Of a stretch of 36,296 nt of DNA, positions 6,476 through 14,491 are shown in pieces. The notes beneath the pieces were generated by a model that was not told the origin of the DNA, made no database searches, and worked only from the letters and a program-made list of their open reading frames with translations. The DNA is taken from NCBI GenBank assembly GCA_944324495.1, contig CALUWN010000018.1:1-36296 (forward strand), given 5' to 3'. Numbering within the stretch: position 1 is the first letter of the stretch; the number at the start of each line of letters is the position of its first letter. This stretch comes from an uncultured Mucispirillum sp. (GTDB taxonomy: Bacteria; Chrysiogenota; Deferribacteres; Deferribacterales; Mucispirillaceae). Position numbers and translations under genes: made by a program.

Positions 6476-7519
6476 ATGGCTAGAGAAGATACTGCTGCCA
6501 TGATGGCTGCCCTATCGGGCATACAGTCATCACAAGGTATGCGAAAAGCTGCTATATTAATGGTTGCTTTAGGGGAGGAAATATCTTCTAAAGTTATGGC
6601 TTATTTAGATGATGAGGAAGTTTCTGATTTATCTAAAGAGATTGCTTTAACAAGAGTTGTCCCACCTGAGCAGATAGATGAAGTTGTAGAAGAATTCTAC
6701 AATATGATGCTTGCGAAAAAATTTATATCTAAGGGTGGTTTGGAGTATGCAAAATCAATACTTGTAAAATCATTAGGCCCTGAGCGAGCACGTAAAATTA
6801 TTGACAGGCTTACTAAAATGTTGGAGCAGTCCTCTGGTTTTGAATTTTTAACTAAGATTGACCCAAAACAGCTTGCAAAATTTATTATGAACGAACACCC
6901 ACAGACTATTGCCTTGATTTTAGCCCATTTAGACCCATCCCACGCGGCAGAATCTATGGCACAACTGCCTGAGGATTTAAAGGCAGAAGTTGCGGTGCGT
7001 ATAGCTAATTTACAGGATATTTCTCCTGCCGTTGTTAAAACACTTTCTAAAGTGTTAGAAGAAAGATTTGAAGCACTTTCATCATACAATGTGGAAGTTG
7101 GTGGTGTTAAATCTGTGGCAGAAATTTTCAACCGTATGGACAGGGTAGCCAGCAAAACTACTCTTGACAGGTTAGAAAAAGATTCCCCAGAGCTTGTTGC
7201 AAAAATCAGAGATATGATGTTTGTCTTTGATGATATTAAAGTACTTGGTACTGCTGCTATTCAGGAAATCCTTAAAAAAGCAGACAAAAAAGTACTTACA
7301 TTTGCACTTAAAGGGGCAGATGAGGATACTAAGAAGAAATTCTTTGAAAATATGTCTAAGCGTGCTATGGAAACCATGCAGGAAGAAATGGATTACATGG
7401 GCCCTGTACGTCTTAAAGATGTGGAAAAAGCACAGCACGAAATCGTTGCTATTGTACGTGAGCTTGATGAAGAAGGCGTTATTAGTATCGGTGGTGGTGA
7501 AGAGGAACAATTTATTTAA
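6476..7519 (+). CDS. fliG: Flagellar motor switch protein FliG
   Basis: FliG couples the stator to the C-ring and binds FliF, FliM and the MotA cytoplasmic loop. The product is 347 residues, slightly longer than usual because of about 15 extra N-terminal residues. The three armadillo-like domains are visible: an N-terminal FliF-binding part (KAAILMVALGEEISSKVMAY), a middle domain with the EHPQTIALILAHLDPSHAAE motif, and a C-terminal domain with the charged torque helix in IRDMMFVFDDIKVLGTAAIQ. The ribosome-binding site AAGGAGG overlaps the end of fliF. Two strong terminators follow the gene, so this is the end of a transcription unit. Confidence 0.97.
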   Translation: MAREDTAAMMAALSGIQSSQGMRKAAILMVALGEEISSKVMAYLDDEEVSDLSKEIALTRVVPPEQIDEVVEEFYNMMLAKKFISKGGLEYAKSILVKSLGPERARKIIDRLTKMLEQSSGFEFLTKIDPKQLAKFIMNEHPQTIALILAHLDPSHAAESMAQLPEDLKAEVAVRIANLQDISPAVVKTLSKVLEERFEALSSYNVEVGGVKSVAEIFNRMDRVASKTTLDRLEKDSPELVAKIRDMMFVFDDIKVLGTAAIQEILKKADKKVLTFALKGADEDTKKKFFENMSKRAMETMQEEMDYMGPVRLKDVEKAQHEIVAIVRELDEEGVISIGGGEEEQFI

Positions 7520-7529
7520 AAAATATATT

Positions 7530-7561
7530 TACTGTGGGTATATGCCCGCAGTAGATTTTTT
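7530..7561 (+). terminator. Intrinsic terminator 1 after fliG
   Basis: TACTGTGGG (7530-7538) pairs with CCCGCAGTA (7545-7553), one G-T pair, six-base loop, then GA and six T. Confidence 0.85.
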
Positions 7562-7607
7562 AAATATACTAATACTATTTAATTTATAGTAATATAAGTA
7601 TAGAAAG

Positions 7608-7638
7608 TATTGATTATGAATATAGTCAATATTTTTTT
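7608..7638 (+). terminator. Intrinsic terminator 2 after fliG
   Basis: TATTGATTA (7608-7616) pairs with TAGTCAATA (7623-7631) with one G-T pair, followed by seven T. It is in tandem with the terminator at 7530 and separates fliG from fliH. Confidence 0.75.
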
Positions 7639-7681
7639 ATTTTATCATGAATATTTCATATTTTTCTGTTAGGGAGATTTT

Positions 7682-8950
7682 ATGCCTTCAAGAGTGATAA
7701 AAGAAGACAGGAAAGACGGCGTATTTAAAATGAGAGAGTTTGCTACTGTTGAGCGTGGTGAGCGTGATTACAACCTGCGTTCTTTTGCAGATGATGAAGA
7801 GCTTTCTGTTCAAGATATGTTTAGTGATACTGGTGAAGAAGAACCAGAAACAATAGAAGAGTATGAAGATGAAGTAACAGAAAAAGATTACTGGCCACCA
7901 AGCCGACTTGCAAAGGCAGAAGATGGTGTTGTTGGTGAAAAAGTAGATTTGCCAGAAGGAAAACTTGGGCAAGGGTTTGTGGAAGCACCAATGTTTTCTG
8001 ACGGGTTTGATGACGGTCCAAAATCACCAACCGTTATTCGTAATAGAGATACTGAACGAGCAGAAGATGATTTACCATTAGAAGATGTGCCTGTTATGCA
8101 GGTGCAAAGTGATGAGCAGTCATTACAAGAACATACAGAAATGCCAGTAGAAACTCCAGTAGAAACACATAGTATGCATCAAGAAGAAAATGCATCAAAT
8201 GAAAGTGATGAGTTTATTCCAAACCCGTATATGTCACCACTTATTACAGAAAGCGAATTGGAAGAGCTTAAAAATGAATTAGCAGAATATAAAGAAAAGA
8301 TAGATGGGTATAAAGCACACGCAGAAGAAATGGAAGCATTGAAATTAACTGTTGAAAAAGCATTAATGGAGCGTGATAAACAGCTTGAAAATGCTGAAAC
8401 AGAATTAAATACATTAAAAGAAACGCTTCCAGCTCAGGTGGAAGCTGCGAAAAATGAAGGAAAGCAGACAGGTTTTGATGAAGCAAAAGTTCAGTTTGAA
8501 AAAAAATATGAAGTAGAAAAAAGTGATTATTTAAACCAATTAAATGGGTTTTATAGTAATGTACTTGCAAAAATAGATGAAATCAAAGCAGCTGTTGATG
8601 CTTTAGATGAGCAGATTCCTTCAACAGTTATTGGTTTTGTAAAAACATTAATTGGTGCAGAAAGAAAGATAAATGATAGTTTTGCTGCTAATTTAATTAA
8701 GCAGAACTTATCACGTCTTCATGAATATAGAGATTTAAAATTTAAAGTAAATCCTGAAGATTTAGAAGCAACTAAGGAAGCATTACATGATTATGAAGTT
8801 ACAAGTGATGTATCTATTCCTAAAGGTGCGGTAATTGTAGATTCTAAATCTGGTGAAATAGCTTTAGATGCAGATACAATGATAAAAGATTTAGAGCAGG
8901 AAATAAATGCGCAACTTACAGCTGCTGAAGACAGTAAATCCGACAACTAA
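7682..8950 (+). CDS. fliH: Flagellar assembly protein FliH (long N-terminal extension)
   Basis: FliH regulates the FliI ATPase and delivers it to the export gate. The C-terminal 180 residues (about 235-415) carry the FliH/YscL pattern: a long helix with LPAQVEAAKNEGKQTGFDEA, then IPSTVIGFVKTLIGAERKIN and EYRDLKFKVNPEDLEATKE. The first 185 residues are acidic, rich in Glu, Asp, Pro and Ser, and probably disordered, followed by a coiled coil (about 192-255). At 422 residues it is nearly twice the usual 230-240. AGGGAG lies before the ATG at 7682. Two tandem terminators upstream mean it starts its own unit. The end overlaps the fliI start by 44 bases. Confidence 0.88.
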   Translation: MPSRVIKEDRKDGVFKMREFATVERGERDYNLRSFADDEELSVQDMFSDTGEEEPETIEEYEDEVTEKDYWPPSRLAKAEDGVVGEKVDLPEGKLGQGFVEAPMFSDGFDDGPKSPTVIRNRDTERAEDDLPLEDVPVMQVQSDEQSLQEHTEMPVETPVETHSMHQEENASNESDEFIPNPYMSPLITESELEELKNELAEYKEKIDGYKAHAEEMEALKLTVEKALMERDKQLENAETELNTLKETLPAQVEAAKNEGKQTGFDEAKVQFEKKYEVEKSDYLNQLNGFYSNVLAKIDEIKAAVDALDEQIPSTVIGFVKTLIGAERKINDSFAANLIKQNLSRLHEYRDLKFKVNPEDLEATKEALHDYEVTSDVSIPKGAVIVDSKSGEIALDADTMIKDLEQEINAQLTAAEDSKSDN

Positions 8951-10214
8951 AATAATATTAACAGGCAGAGTTACTAAAATTGCAGGGCTTGTGGTGGAAG
9001 CTGATGGGCCCCTTTTAAGTATTGGCAGTAGGTGTGTTATTCAAACCGTTACTGGCAGTGAAATATTTGCTGAAATCATAGGCTTTAGGGATGACAGGGT
9101 TGTTTTAATGCCATATGGTGAAAGTGAAGGTATAGCCCCTGGAAGTATGGTTAGTGAAGTTAGTGACGGTAATAAAGTTTTTGTTGGGGATAGCCTTTTA
9201 GGTAGAGTATTAGATGGTTTTGGCAGACCAATGGACGGTAAAGGTCCACTTGTAGATGTAACACCTGTTCCTATTACAGCAGCTCCTCCCCCACCATTAT
9301 TAAGAAAAGTAATTAAAACACCTATTTCTACAGGTGTAAAAGCAATAGACGGTCTTTTAACTTCAGGCAGCGGACAGCGTGTCGGTATTTTTGCAGGTAG
9401 TGGTGTAGGTAAAAGTGTACTGCTTGGTATGATAGCAAGAAATACAAGTGCTCAAGTAAACGTTATAGCATTAATCGGTGAACGGGGTAGAGAGGTTAGA
9501 GAGTTTATTGAGCGTGATTTAGGTGAGGAAGGCTTGAAACGAAGCGTAGTAGTTTGTGCAACCAGTGACCAGTCTGCTTTGGTACGAAGGCTTGGTGCGT
9601 TTGTAGCAACTGCCATAGCTGAGTATTTTAGAGATAAAGGTAAAGAAGTAATGCTTATGATGGATAGTGTTACTCGTTTTGCCATGGCACAAAGGGAAAT
9701 AGGCTTAACAGTTGGTGAGCCGCCAACATCTAAAGGTTACACGCCTTCAGTTTTTGGTCTTTTACCAAAACTTTTAGAGCGTGCTGGTACTTCAGAGGGC
9801 GAAGGCTCTATTACAGGGCTTTATACAGTTTTATCAGAAGGTGATGATATGAATGACCCTATTGCTGATACTGTACGTTCTATAATTGACGGCCATATTG
9901 TACTAGATAGAAGTTTAGGTGCAAAAAACCATTTTCCAGCTATAAATGTTATGGTTAGTGCTTCACGTCTTATGACAGAAGTTGCAACACCTGAGCATAT
10001 TGCTATGGCAGGAAGAATTAGAGATTTAATTGCTACATATAGAGAAGCTGAAGATTTAATTAATATTGGTGCTTATGCAAAAGGTTCAAACCCAAAAATT
10101 GATGAAGCAATTGCAAAAAACCAAGCTATTACAGCGTTTTTAAAACAGGGTAAAAATGAAAAATTTACTATGGAAGAAACTTTAGGTGTAATGCAATCCA
10201 TAGTAGGTAAATAA
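8907..10214 (+). CDS. fliI: Flagellum-specific ATP synthase FliI
   Basis: FliI is the hexameric ATPase of the flagellar type III export apparatus. All family motifs are present in 435 residues: the beta-barrel start GRVTKIAGLVVEADGP, Walker A GSGVGKS at 164-170, GERGREVREFIERDLGEEG at 191-209, Walker B VMLMMD at 248-253 with SVTRFAMAQREIGL, and AKNHFPAINVMVSASRLM near the end. The start at 8907 lies inside fliH. No other ATG exists before GRV, and 20 residues before that motif is normal for FliI. A GCAGGAAA sequence precedes this ATG. fliJ begins six bases after the stop. Confidence 0.96.
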   Translation: MRNLQLLKTVNPTTKIILTGRVTKIAGLVVEADGPLLSIGSRCVIQTVTGSEIFAEIIGFRDDRVVLMPYGESEGIAPGSMVSEVSDGNKVFVGDSLLGRVLDGFGRPMDGKGPLVDVTPVPITAAPPPPLLRKVIKTPISTGVKAIDGLLTSGSGQRVGIFAGSGVGKSVLLGMIARNTSAQVNVIALIGERGREVREFIERDLGEEGLKRSVVVCATSDQSALVRRLGAFVATAIAEYFRDKGKEVMLMMDSVTRFAMAQREIGLTVGEPPTSKGYTPSVFGLLPKLLERAGTSEGEGSITGLYTVLSEGDDMNDPIADTVRSIIDGHIVLDRSLGAKNHFPAINVMVSASRLMTEVATPEHIAMAGRIRDLIATYREAEDLINIGAYAKGSNPKIDEAIAKNQAITAFLKQGKNEKFTMEETLGVMQSIVGK

Positions 10215-10220
10215 TAATAT

Positions 10221-10655
10221 ATGACTAAAAAATTTAAAATGGAAAAGGTGCTTGAATTAAGGGAAAAAGCACTGGAAAAAGAAAAAATAAAATTATCTGA
10301 ACTTATAAAAATTGAAGAAGAAATACGAGCAGAAAGGCAGGTAATTGCTGATGATATAGACCAAAAATCAGCCGAACTTGAAGAAGACAGGCAAAATAAC
10401 AGGTTTGATTTTATTGATATGTATAATAAATACATAAAACTAAGGCAGAAAGATTTAATAGAGTGTGAAACAAGAAGAAAACAGGCTGAGCAAAATATTA
10501 TAAACCAAAAAGAAGTTTTAAGAAAAGCATTAAACGATGTAAAAGTTATGGAAAAGTTAAAGGAAAAGCATTTGCAGGCCTATCAGGAATATGTAAAGAA
10601 ACAGGAAGAAATGCAGATAGATGAGATAAATATTACAAGAGGATTTAAAGAGTAA
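10221..10655 (+). CDS. fliJ: Flagellar export protein FliJ
   Basis: FliJ is the central coiled-coil stalk of the export ATPase. The 144-residue product has the expected length and is almost entirely charged helix: KKFKMEKVLELREKALEKEK at the start, then repeated acidic/basic heptads up to about 125. The position directly after fliI is the strongest evidence, since FliJ sequences vary widely. There is no clear ribosome-binding site in the six-base gap, so it is probably translated by coupling from fliI. Its stop is followed by AAGGAGAG, the binding site for the next gene. Confidence 0.88.
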   Translation: MTKKFKMEKVLELREKALEKEKIKLSELIKIEEEIRAERQVIADDIDQKSAELEEDRQNNRFDFIDMYNKYIKLRQKDLIECETRRKQAEQNIINQKEVLRKALNDVKVMEKLKEKHLQAYQEYVKKQEEMQIDEINITRGFKE

Positions 10656-10668
10656 TAAGGAGAGTAAT

Positions 10669-11169
10669 ATGAAAAAAGTTGTATTAATATTAGTAATTAC
10701 AATAATATCTGTAAATTTATTATATGCACAAGAAAATAAAAACGTTATAGATACCACAGCAATATTAAAAGAATTAAGAGAAAAAGAGAAAAACTTAAAT
10801 ATTAGAGAGGCAGATTTAAACGCAAAAGAAGCACGCCTTAACGCTATGGAGCAGGATTTACTTGCCAGAGAAGCAGATATTAAAAAAATCCGTGATGAAG
10901 TTTCTGCCCAGCTTAAATCATTAGGCGAGCAGCAAAATGAAGAGCTTGATAAGCTTGTAAAAGTATATTCTACATCAAAACCAAAAGCAGCAGCAAATAT
11001 TATTGTTACTATGGATATTGATACTGCTGTCGCAATTTTTAGCAGAATGACACCTAACGTAGCAGGTAAAATTTTAAACGAACTTGGTAAAGCAAACCCA
11101 GAATACGCATCTAAAATGGCAGAAAGGCTTACATATCAGCCAGTTTTTGGTGATGATAAGAAGAAGTAG
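10669..11169 (+). CDS. motE: MotE-like periplasmic protein (MgtE N-terminal-like fold)
   Basis: This 166-residue protein starts with a signal or anchor segment (residues 1-20, ending LLYAQENK). It continues with a charged coiled coil (about 28-85, REKEKNLNIREADLNAKEAR) and ends in a helical domain like the MgtE N-terminal domain: KPKAAANIIVTMDIDTAVAI, then RMTPNVAGKILNEL. This architecture is that of MotE, a periplasmic motor chaperone encoded near fliJ in many non-enteric bacteria. In the classic case it binds MotB or related stator parts. AAGGAGAG sits before the ATG, and the next gene follows after three bases. Assignment rests on architecture and place, so it could be a related FlbB-type protein. 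Confidence 0.8.
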   Translation: MKKVVLILVITIISVNLLYAQENKNVIDTTAILKELREKEKNLNIREADLNAKEARLNAMEQDLLAREADIKKIRDEVSAQLKSLGEQQNEELDKLVKVYSTSKPKAAANIIVTMDIDTAVAIFSRMTPNVAGKILNELGKANPEYASKMAERLTYQPVFGDDKKK

Positions 11170-11172
11170 TAT

Positions 11173-11805
11173 ATGAATGTATCATTTTCCCCTACAATAT
11201 GTGAAAATTACTTAAAAAGCCTTGATAATATAGAAGATTATAAAATATTGCGGGAAGCAGCAAATAGAATGGGCGTGCCTTCACTGGAGGAAAATGCCTG
11301 TACAGCTCTTACTAATATTGTATCAATTAAGCGGCCTGAAAAAAGTATAGATATAGGCTGTGGTATTGGTGTATCAAGCTATGCCATATTAAAAGGATTT
11401 CCTGAAACTAATTTAACAGCAATAGATAGTAATTTAGAACGCGGGCTTTTCTTTCAAAACCATTTTAAAGATTATAAGAATGTAGCATATTATCAAATGC
11501 GTGGAGAGCAGTACTTAAAAACTTGCGATAAAACCTTTGATTTTGCTTTTATTGACAGTGTAAAGCGGGAATATTTTAATATATGGCAACTTCTACGCCC
11601 AAAACTTAATAAAAATGCCTGTGTAGTTTTTGATGATATATTAATATATGGCTTCGTTATGGCAGAAGAAGCAGAAACTCCATATAAATATCAGACAAAT
11701 AGAAAAGAAGTACAAAACTTTATAAGCCATATCTTTTCAGATACAAGCCTGAATGCTCAGATAATACCAGTAAACGGCGGATTGCTGGTAATATCATTGA
11801 AATAA
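11173..11805 (+). CDS. Class I SAM-dependent methyltransferase (O-methyltransferase-like)
   Basis: This is a 210-residue Rossmann-fold methyltransferase. Motif I is SIDIGCGIGVSSY (about 58-70). The acidic end of strand 2 is LTAIDSN (about 81-87), and the FDFAFIDSVKREYF segment (about 119-132) with the following ACVVFDDIL corresponds to the O-methyltransferase and TrmR-like families. It follows the motE-like gene after three bases, so it belongs to the fliH transcription unit. The acceptor is unknown. Flagellar operons sometimes carry methyltransferases that modify motor or filament proteins, but tRNA or small-molecule targets are equally possible. Three bases after its stop the reading frame of a foreign toxin fragment begins, so the operon seems to have been cut here by an insertion. 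Confidence 0.82.
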   Translation: MNVSFSPTICENYLKSLDNIEDYKILREAANRMGVPSLEENACTALTNIVSIKRPEKSIDIGCGIGVSSYAILKGFPETNLTAIDSNLERGLFFQNHFKDYKNVAYYQMRGEQYLKTCDKTFDFAFIDSVKREYFNIWQLLRPKLNKNACVVFDDILIYGFVMAEEAETPYKYQTNRKEVQNFISHIFSDTSLNAQIIPVNGGLLVISLK

Positions 11806-11807
11806 GC

Positions 11808-12068
11808 GGACATATTATTGCAAGAGTTTTCAATGGTCTTGGAGAACAAATAAATTATGTTCCACAAACTGCTAAACTAAATAATGGTGAATGGAAAACC
11901 ATGGAAAAAAAATGGAACGATGCACTTTCAGAGGGAAAAAAGGTTGAAGTTGATATTCAAATCATTTATAATTCAAATAGTAAAAGACCAAAAAGATTTG
12001 AAGTAAAAAGTATAATTGTTGATAAAAAAGGAATTCAAGAAATAAAGAAATATAAATTCTATAACTAA
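11808..12068 (+). pseudogene. C-terminal fragment of an NS_2-type DNA/RNA non-specific endonuclease toxin
   Basis: No start codon or ribosome-binding site is present, yet the frame reads about 86 residues of a recognisable toxin end. GHIIARVFNGLGEQINYVPQ is followed by NNGEWKTMEKKWNDALSEGK, a KVEVDIQIIYNSNSKRPKRF segment and a stop at 12068. This matches the C-terminus of nuclease domains found in LXG and RHS toxins (YeeF type), where the family pattern is DRGH, then NLVPQ and RP.F.V. Here the catalytic DRGH region is cut: the junction falls at the GH pair, so Asp and Arg are missing. The fragment is a toxin remnant that came with the immunity gene just downstream. Confidence 0.75.
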
Positions 12069-12079
12069 GGAAACGTATT

Positions 12080-12409
12080 ATGACTGATGTATACAAATTA
12101 ATTGCCAACATGATTTGTAATTCAATAAATGGAAAATGGGATAAAGCAATTGTGGAAATAGAATCCTCTCTAGGAAGAATGCTATCAACCAATGCCTATT
12201 ATTTTTATAACAATGAAGAAAAACATGCATTTGAATTAATTGAGGATAATCAAAGCGAAGATTTGGGAGAAAATGTTTTTGCTCTTCAAGCATCTATGTC
12301 TCCTGAGCATAAATGGAACAAAGCTGTTTACACACTTGAAAAGGACGGTCATTTTGATATGACATTTGAATGGGATCAGGCTCTTCAAGACGAATGGGAT
12401 AATGCATAG
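12080..12409 (+). CDS. YezG/DUF600-type immunity protein
   Basis: This 109-residue acidic protein resembles YezG-family immunity proteins. Visible family features are the start KLIANMICNSINGKWDKAI, the YYFYNNEEKHAFEL block, and a C-terminal W-rich end (MTFEWDQALQDEWDNA). YezG-type proteins neutralise YeeF-type nuclease toxins, and the remnant just upstream has exactly that nuclease type, so the pair is a cognate cassette whose toxin is dead. AAGGAAACG precedes the ATG. It probably gives the bearer protection against neighbours that carry the intact toxin. Function is inferred from family and context. Confidence 0.78.
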   Translation: MTDVYKLIANMICNSINGKWDKAIVEIESSLGRMLSTNAYYFYNNEEKHAFELIEDNQSEDLGENVFALQASMSPEHKWNKAVYTLEKDGHFDMTFEWDQALQDEWDNA

Positions 12410-12418
12410 GATTAATAT

Positions 12419-13213
12419 ATGACAAAAATAACCGGAACAAACACAATTTTTGATGAGACAATAGATCCTATTGTTGATCCTATTTATGACATTATTTGCA
12501 AATCGTCAATTAGAGGAATAATGTCAAATGTAAAACAACTTGTAGATATATCCCCTGTTAAATTTAAATTTGGATTCAAATTCTATAACTATTACGATGT
12601 TATTTTTGAATATAAAAATGAAAGATTAACTTGGAAAGCAATCTCTTGCAAAAAAGATGAAGAAGAAATTACAAATAATAAGTTGTATAATCCAATGGAA
12701 AGTCAAGAAATAGTAAACGACATAGACAATATTTTAAAGTTGACAATTCCACAGAAATATTTACAAGTATTAAACGGAAAGAATTATGAGTCTTTTGAAA
12801 AAAGATTAGACTATATTACAGTTTCATCAAAAGAAGAATTCAATGAACTAAAACGAGCTGAAAAAAATGACAATTTTAAGACAACAGATGAATGTTTGGA
12901 TTTTATGATTGAAGAGGTAAAAAAAGCATTTGGTTCAGATGCTGAAAACTTTAAAATCATAGATAATTATGATTATCATGGCTGGCATATAAATTTTACA
13001 TTTGAAGCATACAAATCATTTACAGTAAAAATACATCATGAACTTGCAGATGGAGCTCAGATTGTAATAGGAAGTGATGAACAAATAAGAAATGGAAATT
13101 ATGAACATTGGTTTAATATCCCCATGTCTGCAAATGATTTTGGAAGATTAACAGCAAAAGAATTCCTTGCCCAATTAAAGCAGAATCTTGAGTTACGTCT
13201 TAATAAGTATTAA
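12419..13213 (+). CDS. Unrecognised immunity-like protein with an Imm74-type N-terminus
   Basis: I do not recognise the bulk of this 264-residue protein. Its first nine residues, MTKITGTNT, are identical to those of the Imm74-type gene at 14104, and the nucleotides there are nearly the same. After that the sequences have nothing in common. The rest is rich in Lys, Asn and aromatic residues, has no signal peptide or membrane segment, and carries two apparent halves (about 20-130 and 135-264), the second with WHINFTFEAYKSFTVKIHHE. Position inside an immunity array and the borrowed start suggest an immunity protein made by recombination at a conserved gene start. Confidence in function is low. 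Confidence 0.6.
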   Translation: MTKITGTNTIFDETIDPIVDPIYDIICKSSIRGIMSNVKQLVDISPVKFKFGFKFYNYYDVIFEYKNERLTWKAISCKKDEEEITNNKLYNPMESQEIVNDIDNILKLTIPQKYLQVLNGKNYESFEKRLDYITVSSKEEFNELKRAEKNDNFKTTDECLDFMIEEVKKAFGSDAENFKIIDNYDYHGWHINFTFEAYKSFTVKIHHELADGAQIVIGSDEQIRNGNYEHWFNIPMSANDFGRLTAKEFLAQLKQNLELRLNKY

Positions 13214-13255
13214 CCACCTGTCACCCTACAGAAAAGACATTTTGAAAAATCAAGG

Positions 13256-13474
13256 TTGTGGAATACTATTGTCATAAAAAAAGAGTGGATATCCTGGATA
13301 ATAACCACATTGAGAAATCTTACCTGGTTGGATTATAATTCAGGTGGAAAAGAAATTGTAAAGGAATATGAGGACTGTGAATTGGCTATAATAATGTTCT
13401 TATTAGAGGGAGAGTATTCATTTATTAAAATATTCCCCGTTTGGAAGGATGAAGTTGATATTCAAACATTTTAA
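13256..13474 (+). pseudogene. Degenerate short frame in the immunity array
   Basis: A 72-residue frame opens with TTG at 13256, in the same frame as the stop of the preceding gene, and ends at 13474. The second half (SGGKEIVKEYEDCELAIIMF then SFIKIFPVWKDEVDIQTF) looks like real protein. The first half looks random, while another frame over 13279-13341 reads KRVDILDNNHIEKSYLVGL. This suggests a frameshifted or truncated immunity gene. No ribosome-binding site supports the TTG. The family is not recognised. Confidence 0.4.
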
Positions 13475-13561
13475 TTCAAAAACTTATTTGTAATGAATTA
13501 CAAACAATCCGAAAGGAATTATTGAGTGGTTTCTTAAAAATTCACAATTAGGGGGGGATAT

Positions 13562-14101
13562 ATGAAAATATACATTTTAGAAACAGATATTGATAATTAC
13601 AAAGGATGCTATATAAAAAACGAAGAAACTGATAGAAAAATTTTACGTCAGTTTAATAAAGGTATAGAAATAAGCATTCCTTCTGATTTTCAATTAGAAT
13701 ACGATAGAGATTCTAATAATCCTGCAGGGGATATTTGTGAATGTTATGATTGTAGAGGATTCTTCATAAATAAAAAATTTATGGCAGTACTTTCTGACAT
13801 TTCTCAAATAAATATAAGATTTGTTCCGCTTAATGACGATTTTGTACTATTAAATAATTTAACTGTGTTGGACTGCTTAGATCGAAAAAAAACTAAATAT
13901 AAGTATTTTGAGAATGATATTTTAGGTGTTGAGCAATATTATTTTAAGGAAAACAATTATCCACCTCTTTTTCAAGTTAAACTACAAAATCAATTAATTA
14001 TTCGAGATTATTTTGTAACAGATGAGTTTATAGATATTGTTAAGAAAAACAATATCAAAGGTTTAAAATTTAAGGAAATCTGGGACAGAGAAAAGGACTA
14101 A
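13562..14101 (+). CDS. Imm11/DUF1629-like immunity protein
   Basis: This is a 179-residue cytoplasmic protein without signal or membrane segment. The C-terminal pattern resembles the Imm11 (DUF1629) family: PPLFQVKLQNQLIIRDYFVTDEF (split PPLFQVKLQ and LIIRDYFVTDEF), then KKNNIKGLKFKEIWDRE. The family usually ends with a phrase such as GVxFxxVWD. The first half includes DFQLEYDRDSNNPAGDICEC and is variable in the family. AGGGGGGGAT just upstream of the ATG is an unusually long purine run serving as the ribosome-binding site. It lies in an array with other immunity genes and no matching toxin in this window. Confidence 0.6.
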   Translation: MKIYILETDIDNYKGCYIKNEETDRKILRQFNKGIEISIPSDFQLEYDRDSNNPAGDICECYDCRGFFINKKFMAVLSDISQINIRFVPLNDDFVLLNNLTVLDCLDRKKTKYKYFENDILGVEQYYFKENNYPPLFQVKLQNQLIIRDYFVTDEFIDIVKKNNIKGLKFKEIWDREKD

Positions 14102-14103
14102 TT

Positions 14104-14331
14104 ATGACAAAAATCACCGGAACAAACACATACATAGATGTAGAACTCGATGGCAGAACTGTAAGAATATTAGGCGAAATGATAGTTGGCGGTTTTGTCT
14201 GTTATAAAAGTTCAATGAAAAATTGGCTTGTTCCAGAAAACGAGCCATTAACTGAAGATGACAAAAAAGAGATAATACAGAAAGTAACCGAAAAAACTGT
14301 TGGTTCGCATATGGTAATAACTTTTGAATAA
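14104..14331 (+). CDS. Imm74-like immunity protein
   Basis: A 75-residue protein, two bases after the preceding stop. The sequence MTKITGTNTYIDVELDGRTV, then RILGEMIVGGFVCYKSSMKN and KVTEKTVGSHMVITFE fits the Imm74 pattern of small beta-rich immunity proteins. Its full family length and intact frame suggest it is functional. No toxin partner is nearby. The start of the gene matches that of the 12419 gene over about 26 bases, so this 5' end may be a recombination site in the cassette family. Confidence 0.65.
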   Translation: MTKITGTNTYIDVELDGRTVRILGEMIVGGFVCYKSSMKNWLVPENEPLTEDDKKEIIQKVTEKTVGSHMVITFE

Positions 14332-14491
14332 CCCTCCCCCTATCTCCGTACAGAAGGAGCTCTTTGACAACATCAATGGGTGTGTACGGACACCATTGAT
14401 AAAAATCTTCTCGCACAAAGGATTGTAGCCACGCCGCAGGCGTTCCGAAGGGAGGAATGATTTAAGCTCGTTTCTGGAAACCCAAGAAGTG
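14332..14491 (+). other. GC-richer spacer with a hairpin, possible toxin-cassette linker
   Basis: This spacer stands out by base composition (ACGCCGCAGGCGTTCCGAAG near 14431). CAATGG...CCATTG arms with TGT/ACA inside (about 14380-14400) form a bulged hairpin. The frame starting TCCGTACAGAAGGAGCTC reads SVQKELFDNINGCVRTPLIK, and the spacer at 13222 contains a similar LQKRHFEK, so both may be remnants of a shared linker before toxin ends. Confidence 0.4.

Noticed and set aside
6697-7155. 152-residue frame antisense to fliG
   Set aside because: No ribosome-binding site, low-complexity Ser/Leu composition, and it mirrors codon structure of fliG; a shadow frame.
7221-7589. 122-residue frame on the plus strand inside fliG in another frame
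   Set aside because: It runs through the terminator hairpin after fliG and has no family features; a shadow frame.
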